Of a DNA stretch of 64,000 nt, positions 35,205 to 44,020 are shown one piece after another. The notes under the pieces were generated by a model. It had not been told where the DNA came from. It did not search any database and saw nothing but the letters and a program-made list of their open reading frames with translations. This DNA is from Granulicella arctica (GTDB taxonomy: Bacteria > Acidobacteriota > Terriglobia > Terriglobales > Acidobacteriaceae), in assembly GCF_025685605.1 (NCBI RefSeq), contig NZ_JAGTUT010000001.1:1054001-1118000 (forward strand), written 5' to 3'. The position numbers and the translations under genes were made by a program. The first letter of the stretch is position 1, and every line of letters starts with the position of its first letter.

Positions 35205-37757
35205 ATGAAACCATCTCGCAACAATGAAACCGAGCAACTGTTCGAACGATATTCCACCCAAGTGGAGCTATTCGCGCGTGAGTTTCGCGACGAAGATCAA
35301 CTCCGCCGAATTGTTGCCGACCTCTTCGGGAAAATGGGGCACTCTCGCGTTCGCATTACTCACAGCAGCGGCGAAAAGGGCAAGGACATCGTCTTCTACA
35401 GTGAAGGTCCTTTAGGAGAGCGACGCCTCTTCGCCTGTGTGGTCAAGAATCAACCAATCACCGGACGCTCCGATGACCATCGCAATGGTGCACCCTCTTT
35501 GGTGGGCGAGGTCCAGACGGTAGCGAACCAGATTCAATCTTCGTTTTCTGAACCTCTGGCGGATGGCCGTGGCAATGACGAATGGGTTGATTCGGTGTAC
35601 GTCATCTGCCCTCACGAGTGCTCGATCTCCACAATAGATTCGGTAAAGACGCGACTACAAAGGAGCGGTCAGATTACTTTTATCTGCGGCTCCCAGCTAA
35701 TGGGGTTATTTGTCAAGTATTGGCCAGAATTTCTTTGGTTTGAGTCGAGTATCCTAGTCTCCTATCTGAGCGCCCTCCGAAAAGGACTCGATGAAGACTA
35801 TGCGCTAGCAAATCTGATCTTGAAGAATCCTTATTTAGGAGAATCGCCGGCATCCTGGGCCGACCTTTATGTTGAACCTCGATTTCATCGAGAGTTGAGG
35901 CTGTTTGGGCTTCGTCAAGATTTTAAACTGAGCCTCGACGTGCTATCTGGCCCCCAACGCCTGTCCAACGTCAAGTCGTTCAAATTTACGGCTTCCCGCA
36001 TCTCCTCCGTTCTTGCGACCTCCCCAATGTGGACGGAGAATGCTGATGTCTTCGTGCAACTTGGCAAGCAGATCGGAAGCCTTGCCGATGAAATCGCAGC
36101 GCTCTGGAAAAAACGATACAAAGACTATTTTTCAAAGTTGCAAAGCGATGCCAGGCAGAGAAGGAACCGCAGTTCAGGCTTTGCCGTTTCAGGTGCATTC
36201 ATAGATCCGAACAACGTCCTTCCTTCCGAACAGGAGGTAATCGTTGAACTACGCCCCCCGGAAGAGCTGCTCACGCGGGCAGACGAACTTCGTTTCGCCG
36301 TAGATAATGCCATGGATCAACTCCGGACGCAGACGTCCATTGCCGCACGTTTCGCGGACACACCGAAGCCTGATAATGCAGCCGCACTGGGAAGCGCAGA
36401 CTTCCTTACATACTGTCGGGTAGCAGAAACCGCCGCACTTATACCCCAGGCGTTTTCCGAATCCGCAGTGTCGCAAATGCTTATCTTCGACGAAGCGCTA
36501 CTGGAACAGTTCGCCGGATCGGTCCTGATTACCGGCGCGGCTGGATATGGAAAAACTACATTTTGCCGCTGGCATGCAATTCATGATGCCAACAGGCTAG
36601 TCCAGAAGCAGACCTCAGCTTTGCCTGTGTACCGAGCTCTTCATCCACTCTCCCGCGGTAAGCTCGGCACGTTCGAAGAGGTCTTTTTCCCTGAAGAAGA
36701 GCTCAAGAAGCTCATCCAGCAACAGTCTGCGGGGCAATCTCCATTTAGCCATATTCGGCTATACCTCGACGGGCTCGACGAGATCACATCGGTGGAGCGG
36801 CAAGATCAAATCGTGCGCCTCGCGCAACAGGCGGCGTCGCAATGGAGCTTTGTCCAGGTCATCTTGACTGCACGCGATCATGTAAATAATCCAGCGCTCT
36901 CTTGGCTTCCTCGCATTCGCCTTTCCGAATTGAATGACGATAAAATTCGTTCCTTGGCATCCCGATGGCTAGGAGAAGATGAGGTACCGTTATTCTTTCA
37001 ACGCTTGCAGGAAAGCGGCAACATCACAGACCTGATGCGAATTCCGCTTCTCGCGACCTTAATCCTTGCTGTTTTTCGTAAGACAAAGTCTGTCCCTCCG
37101 AATAAGACACGGCTATACACCCTCTTTGTGGAGCTTCTTTGCGGGGGGTGGGACTTCTATAAGAACGTCCAACGCAGAAATACCGGGTTCGGCATGAGAG
37201 ATAAAGAAGTAGTCTTAACCCGCTTGGCCGGAATGCTCCAACATGATCATAAGCGTGATGCCACGGAATCTGATTTCAAAGCCGCTATCAAAAATTCAAT
37301 GAATGCCATTGCCCCAGAGTGGGAACAATTTTTGCAAGACACAATCGAAGATGGTCTCTTGCAGCGCATCAGTGGCATTCTCACTTACAGCCACCTTTCG
37401 TTTCAGGAGTTCCTCGCTTCGAGGGATCTTCGCGATCACATGGGCCAAAGACCCAAACAGGCCCTCGGCTGGTATCTCAAAGGCGACGACTGGTGGAAAG
37501 AAACACTCGCCTTTTACGTCACGCTCTTGGACCGACCGGGGGAGGTGGATGAATGGCTACTCAAGAGAGCTCTTGCTTCGTCAACTACCGTTCCCGACTT
37601 AGAAGATCGGGTTCAGTATCTGCGTAGAGCTATTAAATCTGCATTCCCGGCATATAACGAGACGAGCGCCTGCACTGGTCTCCTCTCTGAGCTTTCGCAT
37701 AAAGCGCTAAAGTATGGAGCAGGTCGGACGCAAGACGAACCGACTTATGGACAGTGA
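35205..37757 (+). CDS. NACHT-domain NTPase with Mrr-like N-terminus (bNACHT antiphage candidate)
   Basis: About 850 residues from ATG 35205; an upstream TTG at 35181 is less likely. The N-terminal region LRRIVADLFGKMGHSRVRIT, EKGKDIVFYS and FACVVKNQ follows a Mrr-like restriction fold, though the usual Q/ExK is VxK here. A NACHT module follows with Walker A ITGAAGYGKTTF near residue 441, the extended Walker B RLYLDGLDEIT near 520, VILTARDH and the C-terminal marker YSHLSFQEFLASRDL. Bacterial NACHT proteins of this design protect against phages. No extra LRR or TPR domain is obvious. It is tail-to-tail with the PHP-SMC gene (25 bases apart). Confidence 0.85.
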   Translation: MKPSRNNETEQLFERYSTQVELFAREFRDEDQLRRIVADLFGKMGHSRVRITHSSGEKGKDIVFYSEGPLGERRLFACVVKNQPITGRSDDHRNGAPSLVGEVQTVANQIQSSFSEPLADGRGNDEWVDSVYVICPHECSISTIDSVKTRLQRSGQITFICGSQLMGLFVKYWPEFLWFESSILVSYLSALRKGLDEDYALANLILKNPYLGESPASWADLYVEPRFHRELRLFGLRQDFKLSLDVLSGPQRLSNVKSFKFTASRISSVLATSPMWTENADVFVQLGKQIGSLADEIAALWKKRYKDYFSKLQSDARQRRNRSSGFAVSGAFIDPNNVLPSEQEVIVELRPPEELLTRADELRFAVDNAMDQLRTQTSIAARFADTPKPDNAAALGSADFLTYCRVAETAALIPQAFSESAVSQMLIFDEALLEQFAGSVLITGAAGYGKTTFCRWHAIHDANRLVQKQTSALPVYRALHPLSRGKLGTFEEVFFPEEELKKLIQQQSAGQSPFSHIRLYLDGLDEITSVERQDQIVRLAQQAASQWSFVQVILTARDHVNNPALSWLPRIRLSELNDDKIRSLASRWLGEDEVPLFFQRLQESGNITDLMRIPLLATLILAVFRKTKSVPPNKTRLYTLFVELLCGGWDFYKNVQRRNTGFGMRDKEVVLTRLAGMLQHDHKRDATESDFKAAIKNSMNAIAPEWEQFLQDTIEDGLLQRISGILTYSHLSFQEFLASRDLRDHMGQRPKQALGWYLKGDDWWKETLAFYVTLLDRPGEVDEWLLKRALASSTTVPDLEDRVQYLRRAIKSAFPAYNETSACTGLLSELSHKALKYGAGRTQDEPTYGQ

Positions 37758-37782
37758 GACGGTTGTTACTGGATGACTCACT

Positions 37783-40653
37783 CTAGGTATCACTCTGGTA
37801 CTTCTGATCGCGATGGACGAATGCTGGCCGCGTACCCTCCAGCACGGTGATACTCAGAAGGTTCGTCGTTGGGTTCTCGATCGAACCCGTGGTGTACGTA
37901 ACCTTGTTGCGATTGTTCTGTTTGTCCATCTGCGAATGAATGATCTGATCAGCGTCGCACACTACCGCCAAATTCGGGTTGTGCGTGACGACGATAACCT
38001 GACGCCGGCTTCTGGCTTCACGCAAACAGGCCACCAACATATCGTAGACCGTTTGGTTGTCCAGGTTGTCCTCCGGCTGATCGATGATGAGTGGAATATC
38101 ACGGCGATCAATCAATAGGTAGAAGATCAACAGAAGGGTTCCGCGTTCACCTGGAGACAACTCATCGATGCTCTTACCGGCCCACTTGAGTTGGTATTTC
38201 GGCACGAGGTACGACAGGCCGAAGATCGCATCGAGGAGCGCGGCGGGCTCAATACCTTGTCTGAGCTGTTCGTTGAGCGGGTACGAGCTGGGCGGCGTGA
38301 AACGAAAATCACTCTCGAAGCGAGCCATCAGTTCCAAACAAAACTTTGTGACCCCAGACGATGTTTGCAGATCCGCTTGTTCGATCAGTTGCTTGAGGGT
38401 TCGCTTACCATCCTCTACACCGCAAAAGGTTCCTTTCCGCCCCTGATTCACCTTGGCCAGAATCGTTTCTTCCCACCGTGAGGCGATGATGCTTGCATCG
38501 AACTCCATCTGAAACTGGCTCTTCGCGACTTGGTGGCTCATAATGAACAACTGGACAGGGTGGTAAAGCGCCCGGTAAATACCTACTGTCGCTTCAATCT
38601 GCGCAAAGATATCTTTGACCTTCTGAGTACGCTCTGTCCGCGCCGACGCCAGTTGCGTTGGCACGTCGTTCAACTCCTGAATCTGCGCCTCTACATACGC
38701 GAGTGTGTCCCGCGCCGTCGCTTCTCCGATGATTTCTGCGCGGCGTTCGGTCCAGGCGCGCAGCGCCTCAGTGTATTTCTGGTAGGCGCCATTAGGTGCA
38801 TCAAGCTGCTGCGTGAGCGCATCGATCGCATCCTTCAGCGCTTTCAATTCAGCATTTGACGAAGCAATCTTGCCGTCCTCGTCTTCGAGTTGCTTGGTCG
38901 CACTGTCGCTTGCCGTCGTTACAGCGGATTGATTCACCGTCACCGTCACCAGCGTCGCCGGATCGATGCCGAGTACCTTGCAGTCATTGTCGAGATTGCG
39001 CAGTAGCGTCTGGTATGCCGACGTGAAGTTCTGTATTAACTGGACGACCCTGGCCGCGCTTGCGACCTGTGCTGAGGCCGTCTTCTTGACGCCATCCGAC
39101 GCACGGATCGTTTCCTGAAGCGCGTCGCGCTTCTTGTTAGACTCCGCAATTTGCTGGCTTATGGCTTCCATGGCCGCCTGCTGGCCGGGATCGGTCTCCG
39201 GCTTCAGGACTTCTGTTGGCTTCTGCTTTTCGTGTGCGTCGAGCTCACGTTCCTTGCTCGCTTTCAGATTTAGCAGTAGCTGGCGGTTCGTGTCTGACGA
39301 TCGTGCCTCGAGCTCCAGAATTCTTACGTTGATCTCATGCAGCTCGGCACGGAGAGTCGTGATGCGGTCCTCGATCGGCTCCGTTTGAAAACGAATCAGG
39401 TCGTCGAGCGAATCGGCGTCGAGCTTCTTGTGTTCGGCAACGTGTGAAAAGATCACCGACTTCAGCTCTGCATCGAACTGACCACCAGGCTGATTGTTCA
39501 CTTCGTTGCAGATTTCCTCAAGATAGCTCTGCGGAATGTAGGAGACATCGCGCGGCATGTCCGCGTCCGTCGGTTCCGAGAGCTTCCGCACAACTGGATG
39601 CCCGTTGCGCCATGTCAACGTCCCCTCGAACTCACGTGCCTTGTTGTTTTTCGCCTGGCGGAACTTGCGTTCACTCAAGAACGAAAACGACGAAGCCGAC
39701 TCGCAGTTGCCCAGCAGGCCGAGCGCCTCCGCCAACGCTGTCTTGCCGCTGCCCTTATTGCCGATGATCGCGACGAGTCCTGGATTGATAGGCACGGTGC
39801 CGTTGAACCAATCCTCGGTTAGCTTTGAGTTGGCGACTTTCTTGAACCCGATGCTCCCAATATATTTCGTCGGATTTGCGCTGACGCGAGCCATCTCCGG
39901 CGGTTCATCTCCCACATATGCGCGATGCGGATCGCTTTTGAGCTGCTGGAACGTGCGAAAGCTAGGGTCCCCCTTGATCCAGCAATAAGCCTTTGGCTGG
40001 TACGAGGAGATATCGTGATTGTCCGAACCCATGATGAGTGGAAGCCGATGCTTGATGGCGGGGAACACCATCTCCTCATACACTTTGCCATCGCTTACCT
40101 TTCCAAGCTCGAAAATATCGATATGCTTGCGCGCTAGGTCGGCCTTATACGCCATCTTGAAGGTTGTGTTTCCGACGTTCTCGATCGAGTTGCTCTTACC
40201 ACCGGCATGGGTCGTCACGATCCCGCCCAGTTCATGAATCTTTTCCGCGGCTTCAGCGAACGGTACGTAGATCTTCTGGTCTCCACCCTTTTTTTGCATG
40301 TCTTCGGGCGTGAGTTCCAGCTTTCCGCTCAGCTTAGTCCAGAGATCTGCCAAGTTGGCGTCCTCCGGGAAAATTCCGATAAAGTGAACCGTTTCCTTGC
40401 CTCCAAGTTCGGAGCGAAATTCTATTCCTGGTAGCACCGTGAGTTCAGCGCCCCCTAAGACCTGCAATTCCTTGATGCGGGCCACGTCCATGGTGTGATG
40501 ATCCGTAATTGCCACTACTCCCACACCGGCAGCAAGTAGACCATCGACAATCTGCTGGTTTGTCAGGCTTTTGTTCTTGTAGTCGAAGGACGCCGGAGTG
40601 TGAAAGTGTAGGTCCCACTTTCCCCAGGTTGAACCAATAGCACGAAAAGCCAC
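37783..40653 (-). CDS. PHP-SMC fusion ATPase (TrlF-like)
   Basis: A 956-residue protein. The N-terminal 220 residues are a PHP phosphoesterase: WDLHFHTPASFD, VAITDHHTMD, VTTHAGGKSN and IMGSDNHD carry the metal-binding His and Asp residues. An SMC/RecN-like ATPase follows: Walker A IIGNKGSGKTAL near 297, a long coiled coil about 430-700, signature LSPGERGTLL near 831, Walker B PLIIDQPEDNLDN and switch VVTHNPNL. From memory databases call this the TrlF family. The arrangement suggests DNA- or RNA-end processing under ATP control, and a defence role given the neighbours. No key residue appears lost. ATG 40653 is the start. Confidence 0.88.
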   Translation of the reverse strand: MAFRAIGSTWGKWDLHFHTPASFDYKNKSLTNQQIVDGLLAAGVGVVAITDHHTMDVARIKELQVLGGAELTVLPGIEFRSELGGKETVHFIGIFPEDANLADLWTKLSGKLELTPEDMQKKGGDQKIYVPFAEAAEKIHELGGIVTTHAGGKSNSIENVGNTTFKMAYKADLARKHIDIFELGKVSDGKVYEEMVFPAIKHRLPLIMGSDNHDISSYQPKAYCWIKGDPSFRTFQQLKSDPHRAYVGDEPPEMARVSANPTKYIGSIGFKKVANSKLTEDWFNGTVPINPGLVAIIGNKGSGKTALAEALGLLGNCESASSFSFLSERKFRQAKNNKAREFEGTLTWRNGHPVVRKLSEPTDADMPRDVSYIPQSYLEEICNEVNNQPGGQFDAELKSVIFSHVAEHKKLDADSLDDLIRFQTEPIEDRITTLRAELHEINVRILELEARSSDTNRQLLLNLKASKERELDAHEKQKPTEVLKPETDPGQQAAMEAISQQIAESNKKRDALQETIRASDGVKKTASAQVASAARVVQLIQNFTSAYQTLLRNLDNDCKVLGIDPATLVTVTVNQSAVTTASDSATKQLEDEDGKIASSNAELKALKDAIDALTQQLDAPNGAYQKYTEALRAWTERRAEIIGEATARDTLAYVEAQIQELNDVPTQLASARTERTQKVKDIFAQIEATVGIYRALYHPVQLFIMSHQVAKSQFQMEFDASIIASRWEETILAKVNQGRKGTFCGVEDGKRTLKQLIEQADLQTSSGVTKFCLELMARFESDFRFTPPSSYPLNEQLRQGIEPAALLDAIFGLSYLVPKYQLKWAGKSIDELSPGERGTLLLIFYLLIDRRDIPLIIDQPEDNLDNQTVYDMLVACLREARSRRQVIVVTHNPNLAVVCDADQIIHSQMDKQNNRNKVTYTTGSIENPTTNLLSITVLEGTRPAFVHRDQKYQSDT

Positions 40654-40898
40654 AATGAACCTCCAGCATTACGCGGCAGGCATTTCAGAAAAAATGTCTA
40701 TGTCTGCGATAGGTACCTATTCTACTGCGCTTCTGCGGGAGGAATCCCTCCTCCCTGTCTCCAGCCGCTAGCGCGTCTTCCGCCACCCTCCACAGCGGGG
40801 CCTGTTCCTGCCCCGCAACGCCCGCCCCTGAAAGTCATGCGCGCTGACGCGCACGTATGCGGAAACCAAACCTTGCTGAGGTGAGCGAAGCGGGACAC

Positions 40899-42374
40899 TG
40901 TTTACGTTTTAGACCGGGGAGATGGTTTACAAGCCCCTTGCGGAGGAAGTGGCTCTGGTTCAGGGTTATGGCTGGCTAGGCCCGGTCTTAATAAGATATC
41001 TCGTCGCCGTCGAAGCGTTGGGAATGTGGGAATCCCGAAGGGATTTCCAAGAGGAGTGGGAAGGGTGGAAAACCGGCTTTATGGTTTTCCATGCTTTCCA
41101 CTCCTCGGCATTTCCAACGCTTGCTTTCATGGGCGAAGCCCGGGCCGAAATCGCATGTCGTCGACATTGAACTCACCGACTTCCAAAGAGCAGAAATACA
41201 CTCGGTAGAAGTTCTCCTCTACTTTTTCAAGCGCAATATCTTCACCACGGAAGACCTCGCTGATAAAGACCCTGCTCTTATGCCAACTGATGTCTCCCGC
41301 ATCGTTCACACGCCGTGTCTGGAAGTGAACTGGGTACTGATGAGCCTTCGTGTACCGTGGCAGGAGCCGCGAGCTCGGGACGTAAATGCTGCCTGGAGTC
41401 TCGTTCCCCAAAGCTTCATGAGGACGCTCATGGTTGTAGACGCGAACGAACTCATCGAAGCGCTTCTGCTGCGCATGGAGTGTTTTCGCCGACGGGTTGG
41501 TCGTATCCTGCTTGAGCGTGCGGTGCATGCGCTCATGGCGGCCGTTCTGTTGCGGCTTGCCTGGCTGAATGCGCTCATGCACGATCCCAAGCCGCACCCA
41601 ACTCAGCGACAACCGCGAAAGCCCCATCACACCAAGTCCAGAGAACGGATTTCCGTTGTCCGTGCGAATCCGTTCGGGAACACCGTACTCGCGCATGGCG
41701 GCCTCGCAGATCGCAAGGACGTGCGCAGTATCCATGCGAGCCACTGCCTGACAACGGATCAGATAGCGACTGTAGGCATCGGTGATCGTGAAGGGATCAC
41801 ATCGGTTCCCGTCGCCAGTGCGGAACCATCCCTTGAAGTCCATGCACCATAGCTGGTTCGGAGCGGTGACCTCGGCGAAGGGCTCTGAGTACGGGGTCGT
41901 TCTACGTCTCTTGCGAACAGGGTTGGTGAGTCCCGCCCGGCGCAGAATCTGACCTACGGTGCTTGCCGCCGGCCACACGACGTTCGGGTTCATCTTCTCC
42001 AGACGAGCCTTCAGCTTCCGCGCTCCCCACGATGGAAAGCGCTTGCGCAATGCAAGGATCTCGTTCTCGACCTCCAACGACGTTGCGTGAGCACAGCCGT
42101 GGGGCTTGCGTGAAATATCCAGCAAGCCTTCCGGCCCGACTTCGTTATATCTCTTGATCCACTTATATGCGGTTGGGCGAGAGATGCCGTACTCGTGGCA
42201 CAGGTCCGTAACAGACATCTCTTCCTTCTGATAACTCGATAAGAACTGCAAGCGCTGATCCACAATACGACTCTCTTTCCAAGGCATGAACGTATCTTCT
42301 TGCGTTCAACCAATGCTTAAGAGCCCTCAGACCTCCGTATCTGTAAACGATGTCTCCGGTCTTTCGTGTAAACC
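40899..42374 (-). mobile_element. IS481-family insertion sequence
   Basis: A transposase gene is bracketed by 33-base imperfect inverted repeats: 40899-40931 (TGTTTAC...AGACCGGGGA...GGTTTACA) and 42342-42374 (TGTAAACGATGTCTCCGGTC...), matching at about 23 of 33 positions. The outer limits are approximate. Between the left repeat and the gene lies 195 bases of non-coding DNA with several GGAAA...TTTCC repeats. Confidence 0.75.
41127..42287 (-). CDS. IS481-family DDE transposase
   Basis: A 386-residue transposase. The N-terminus carries a helix-turn-helix (VTDLCHEYGISRPTAYKWIKRY) and a second one (SWGARKLKARLEK). The integrase core has LWCMDFKGWF (first Asp), RTDNGNPF (second Asp) and QQNGRHERMHRTLK (Glu), the order of IS481/IS3-like rve domains. 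The frame is intact and single, as usual for IS481. ATG 42287 lies just inside the right inverted repeat. Confidence 0.93.
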   Translation of the reverse strand: MPWKESRIVDQRLQFLSSYQKEEMSVTDLCHEYGISRPTAYKWIKRYNEVGPEGLLDISRKPHGCAHATSLEVENEILALRKRFPSWGARKLKARLEKMNPNVVWPAASTVGQILRRAGLTNPVRKRRRTTPYSEPFAEVTAPNQLWCMDFKGWFRTGDGNRCDPFTITDAYSRYLIRCQAVARMDTAHVLAICEAAMREYGVPERIRTDNGNPFSGLGVMGLSRLSLSWVRLGIVHERIQPGKPQQNGRHERMHRTLKQDTTNPSAKTLHAQQKRFDEFVRVYNHERPHEALGNETPGSIYVPSSRLLPRYTKAHQYPVHFQTRRVNDAGDISWHKSRVFISEVFRGEDIALEKVEENFYRVYFCSLEVGEFNVDDMRFRPGLRP

Positions 42375-42608
42375 ATGTCCTCGGTACCTACTGAGGGCTC
42401 TGCCCTGGCGCAGCGCAAGGGGTTTCCCAACAGTCTTCCGCGCTGCGCTTGTGCAGACCTTCGCTTCGCTCGTCCTCCGCTTTGCTCCGGATGGGAGATA
42501 CCCCTCCCCTTGCGCTTTGCCGCCCCGCCTTCGCCAGGAGGCGTTCGGCATGTAGGTACATGCCACGCATGGCATGAAAAGCAAAAGCAACCGCAAAGGA
42601 GAGACACC

Positions 42609-43526
42609 ATGAGCAACGCAGCCACCATCCCCACCGTCACCCCGTCCACGCAAAACCCCAAACAGCCGCAGCCACGGCAGACAGCGAAAGAGATGATCGC
42701 CGCCAACGTCCAGAGCCTCATCGAGCAGTTAGAGGCCGGACACTCGGACGCACTCACTGCGTACCTGAATGCGATGAGCCGCTTTCATTCGTATTCCTTC
42801 GGGAATGTCTTGGAGATCGCGAGACAGCGCCCGACAGCCACAAAAGTCGCGGGCATGTATGCGTGGAACCAGTTAGGACGCCGCGTGAAGAAGGGCGAGA
42901 AAGGCATTCGCATTCTCGCTCCCATCATCGGTCTCAAGCGCAAATCCGATGAAGAGGCAGAGAAGGACATCACCAAGCAGAACACCCGCGTCCTTGTTGG
43001 CTTCCGCAATGCCTATGTCTTCGATGTGGAGCAGACCGAAGGCGTCGAGCTTCCCGCGATGCGCGAAGTGTACGGCGACGTAGGCGAGAACCACGACCGT
43101 CTTGTTTCGTTCATCGAACGTCAGGGCATCGAGCTTGTCTATACCGAGAAGATCGCCCCCGCGCTTGGCATGAGCTACGGCGGACGCATCGCCATTCTTC
43201 CCGGACAATCGGAGGCCGAAACCTTCGCGACTTTGCTCCATGAGCTGGCGCATGAGATGTTGCACAAGGCCGAGCGGCGCACTACCACAACCAAGGTTGT
43301 GCGCGAGACAGAGGCCGAAGCTATCGCGTTTGTTGTCGGCAAAGCCGTAGGGCTTGAGGTTGGAACCGCGAGCGCCGATTACATCGCTCTCTATCATGGC
43401 AACGCATCATTGCTGATTGAATCGCTGGAAGTCATTCAGCAGACCTCCGCTGTCATCCTTGCCGCCTTGGAATCGTCCGCAGCCGAAGAGACGATGCCCG
43501 ATGCAGAACTGGCGAAGGTGGCCTAA
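42609..43526 (+). CDS. ardC: ArdC-like antirestriction protein (ssDNA-binding plus zinc peptidase)
   Basis: A 305-residue protein. The N-terminal half (MIAANVQSLIEQLEAGHSDA, YAWNQLGRRVKKGEKGIRIL, NAYVFDVEQTEG) is the ArdC/DUF1738 ssDNA-binding domain. The C-terminal half has LLHELAHEMLHKAE (HExxH...E) of the ImmA-like metallopeptidase fold. Such proteins protect incoming plasmid DNA and are carried by conjugative elements. AAAGGAG precedes ATG 42609; about 200 bases of leader sequence with a GCATG hairpin lie between it and the IS481 end. Its stop overlaps the next start by one base. Confidence 0.9.
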   Translation: MSNAATIPTVTPSTQNPKQPQPRQTAKEMIAANVQSLIEQLEAGHSDALTAYLNAMSRFHSYSFGNVLEIARQRPTATKVAGMYAWNQLGRRVKKGEKGIRILAPIIGLKRKSDEEAEKDITKQNTRVLVGFRNAYVFDVEQTEGVELPAMREVYGDVGENHDRLVSFIERQGIELVYTEKIAPALGMSYGGRIAILPGQSEAETFATLLHELAHEMLHKAERRTTTTKVVRETEAEAIAFVVGKAVGLEVGTASADYIALYHGNASLLIESLEVIQQTSAVILAALESSAAEETMPDAELAKVA

Positions 43527-43939
43527 TGCAGACCATCCTTCAAATCCTCAAGATGGCCGGAGGGTGGCACCCCGGCCTCTATCTCAAGATCGACAACGCC
43601 CCGTATATGGAGGTTGTCATTGAGGCGATGGACGAGTCCGGCCCGATGGGACTTCCCGCGCTTTCCGTCGCGCACTATGGCGAACAGAACGGCGACCTCA
43701 TGCGCGACCCGGAGATGTGCTTCGAGCTAGGCATGGCCGGAGGCCCGCACCTGTCCGCATTCTATTTTCGTAACGATTATCTCGGCGTGGAGCAGTGGAG
43801 CCGGAACATCGTGCGTGGCCACTATGTCCACCTGATCGCTTTGCATGAGCAGCACCAGCGATTCGCAAAGACATGGGATAACAACCTGCGCTTGCAGGGA
43901 TTCGCAGAGGCTTTCACGGACAAGTGCATTCGTGGCTAG
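43526..43939 (+). CDS. small conserved plasmid protein (possibly DUF6908)
   Basis: A 137-residue cytoplasmic protein with LKIDNAPYMEVVIEAM, LSVAHYGEQNGDLMRDPEMCFE and a C-terminal NNLRLQGFAEAF. These phrases are typical of a small protein that travels with ArdC and ParB genes; I recall it as DUF6908 but cannot confirm. The start shares bases with the upstream stop (TAATG). Function unknown. Confidence 0.75.
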   Translation: MQTILQILKMAGGWHPGLYLKIDNAPYMEVVIEAMDESGPMGLPALSVAHYGEQNGDLMRDPEMCFELGMAGGPHLSAFYFRNDYLGVEQWSRNIVRGHYVHLIALHEQHQRFAKTWDNNLRLQGFAEAFTDKCIRG

Positions 43940-44020
43940 TCCGCTCCCTTGGGGCGGAACAGCCAGCGTGTCTCCGCTCCGCACCTTTCACCCTCAGCCG
44001 CTCGAAAGGAGCACACCATC

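Noticed and set aside
40922..41170. Plus-strand open frame at the left IS481 end
   Set aside because: It begins in the terminal repeat and covers GGAAA/TTTCC repeats; not protein-like.
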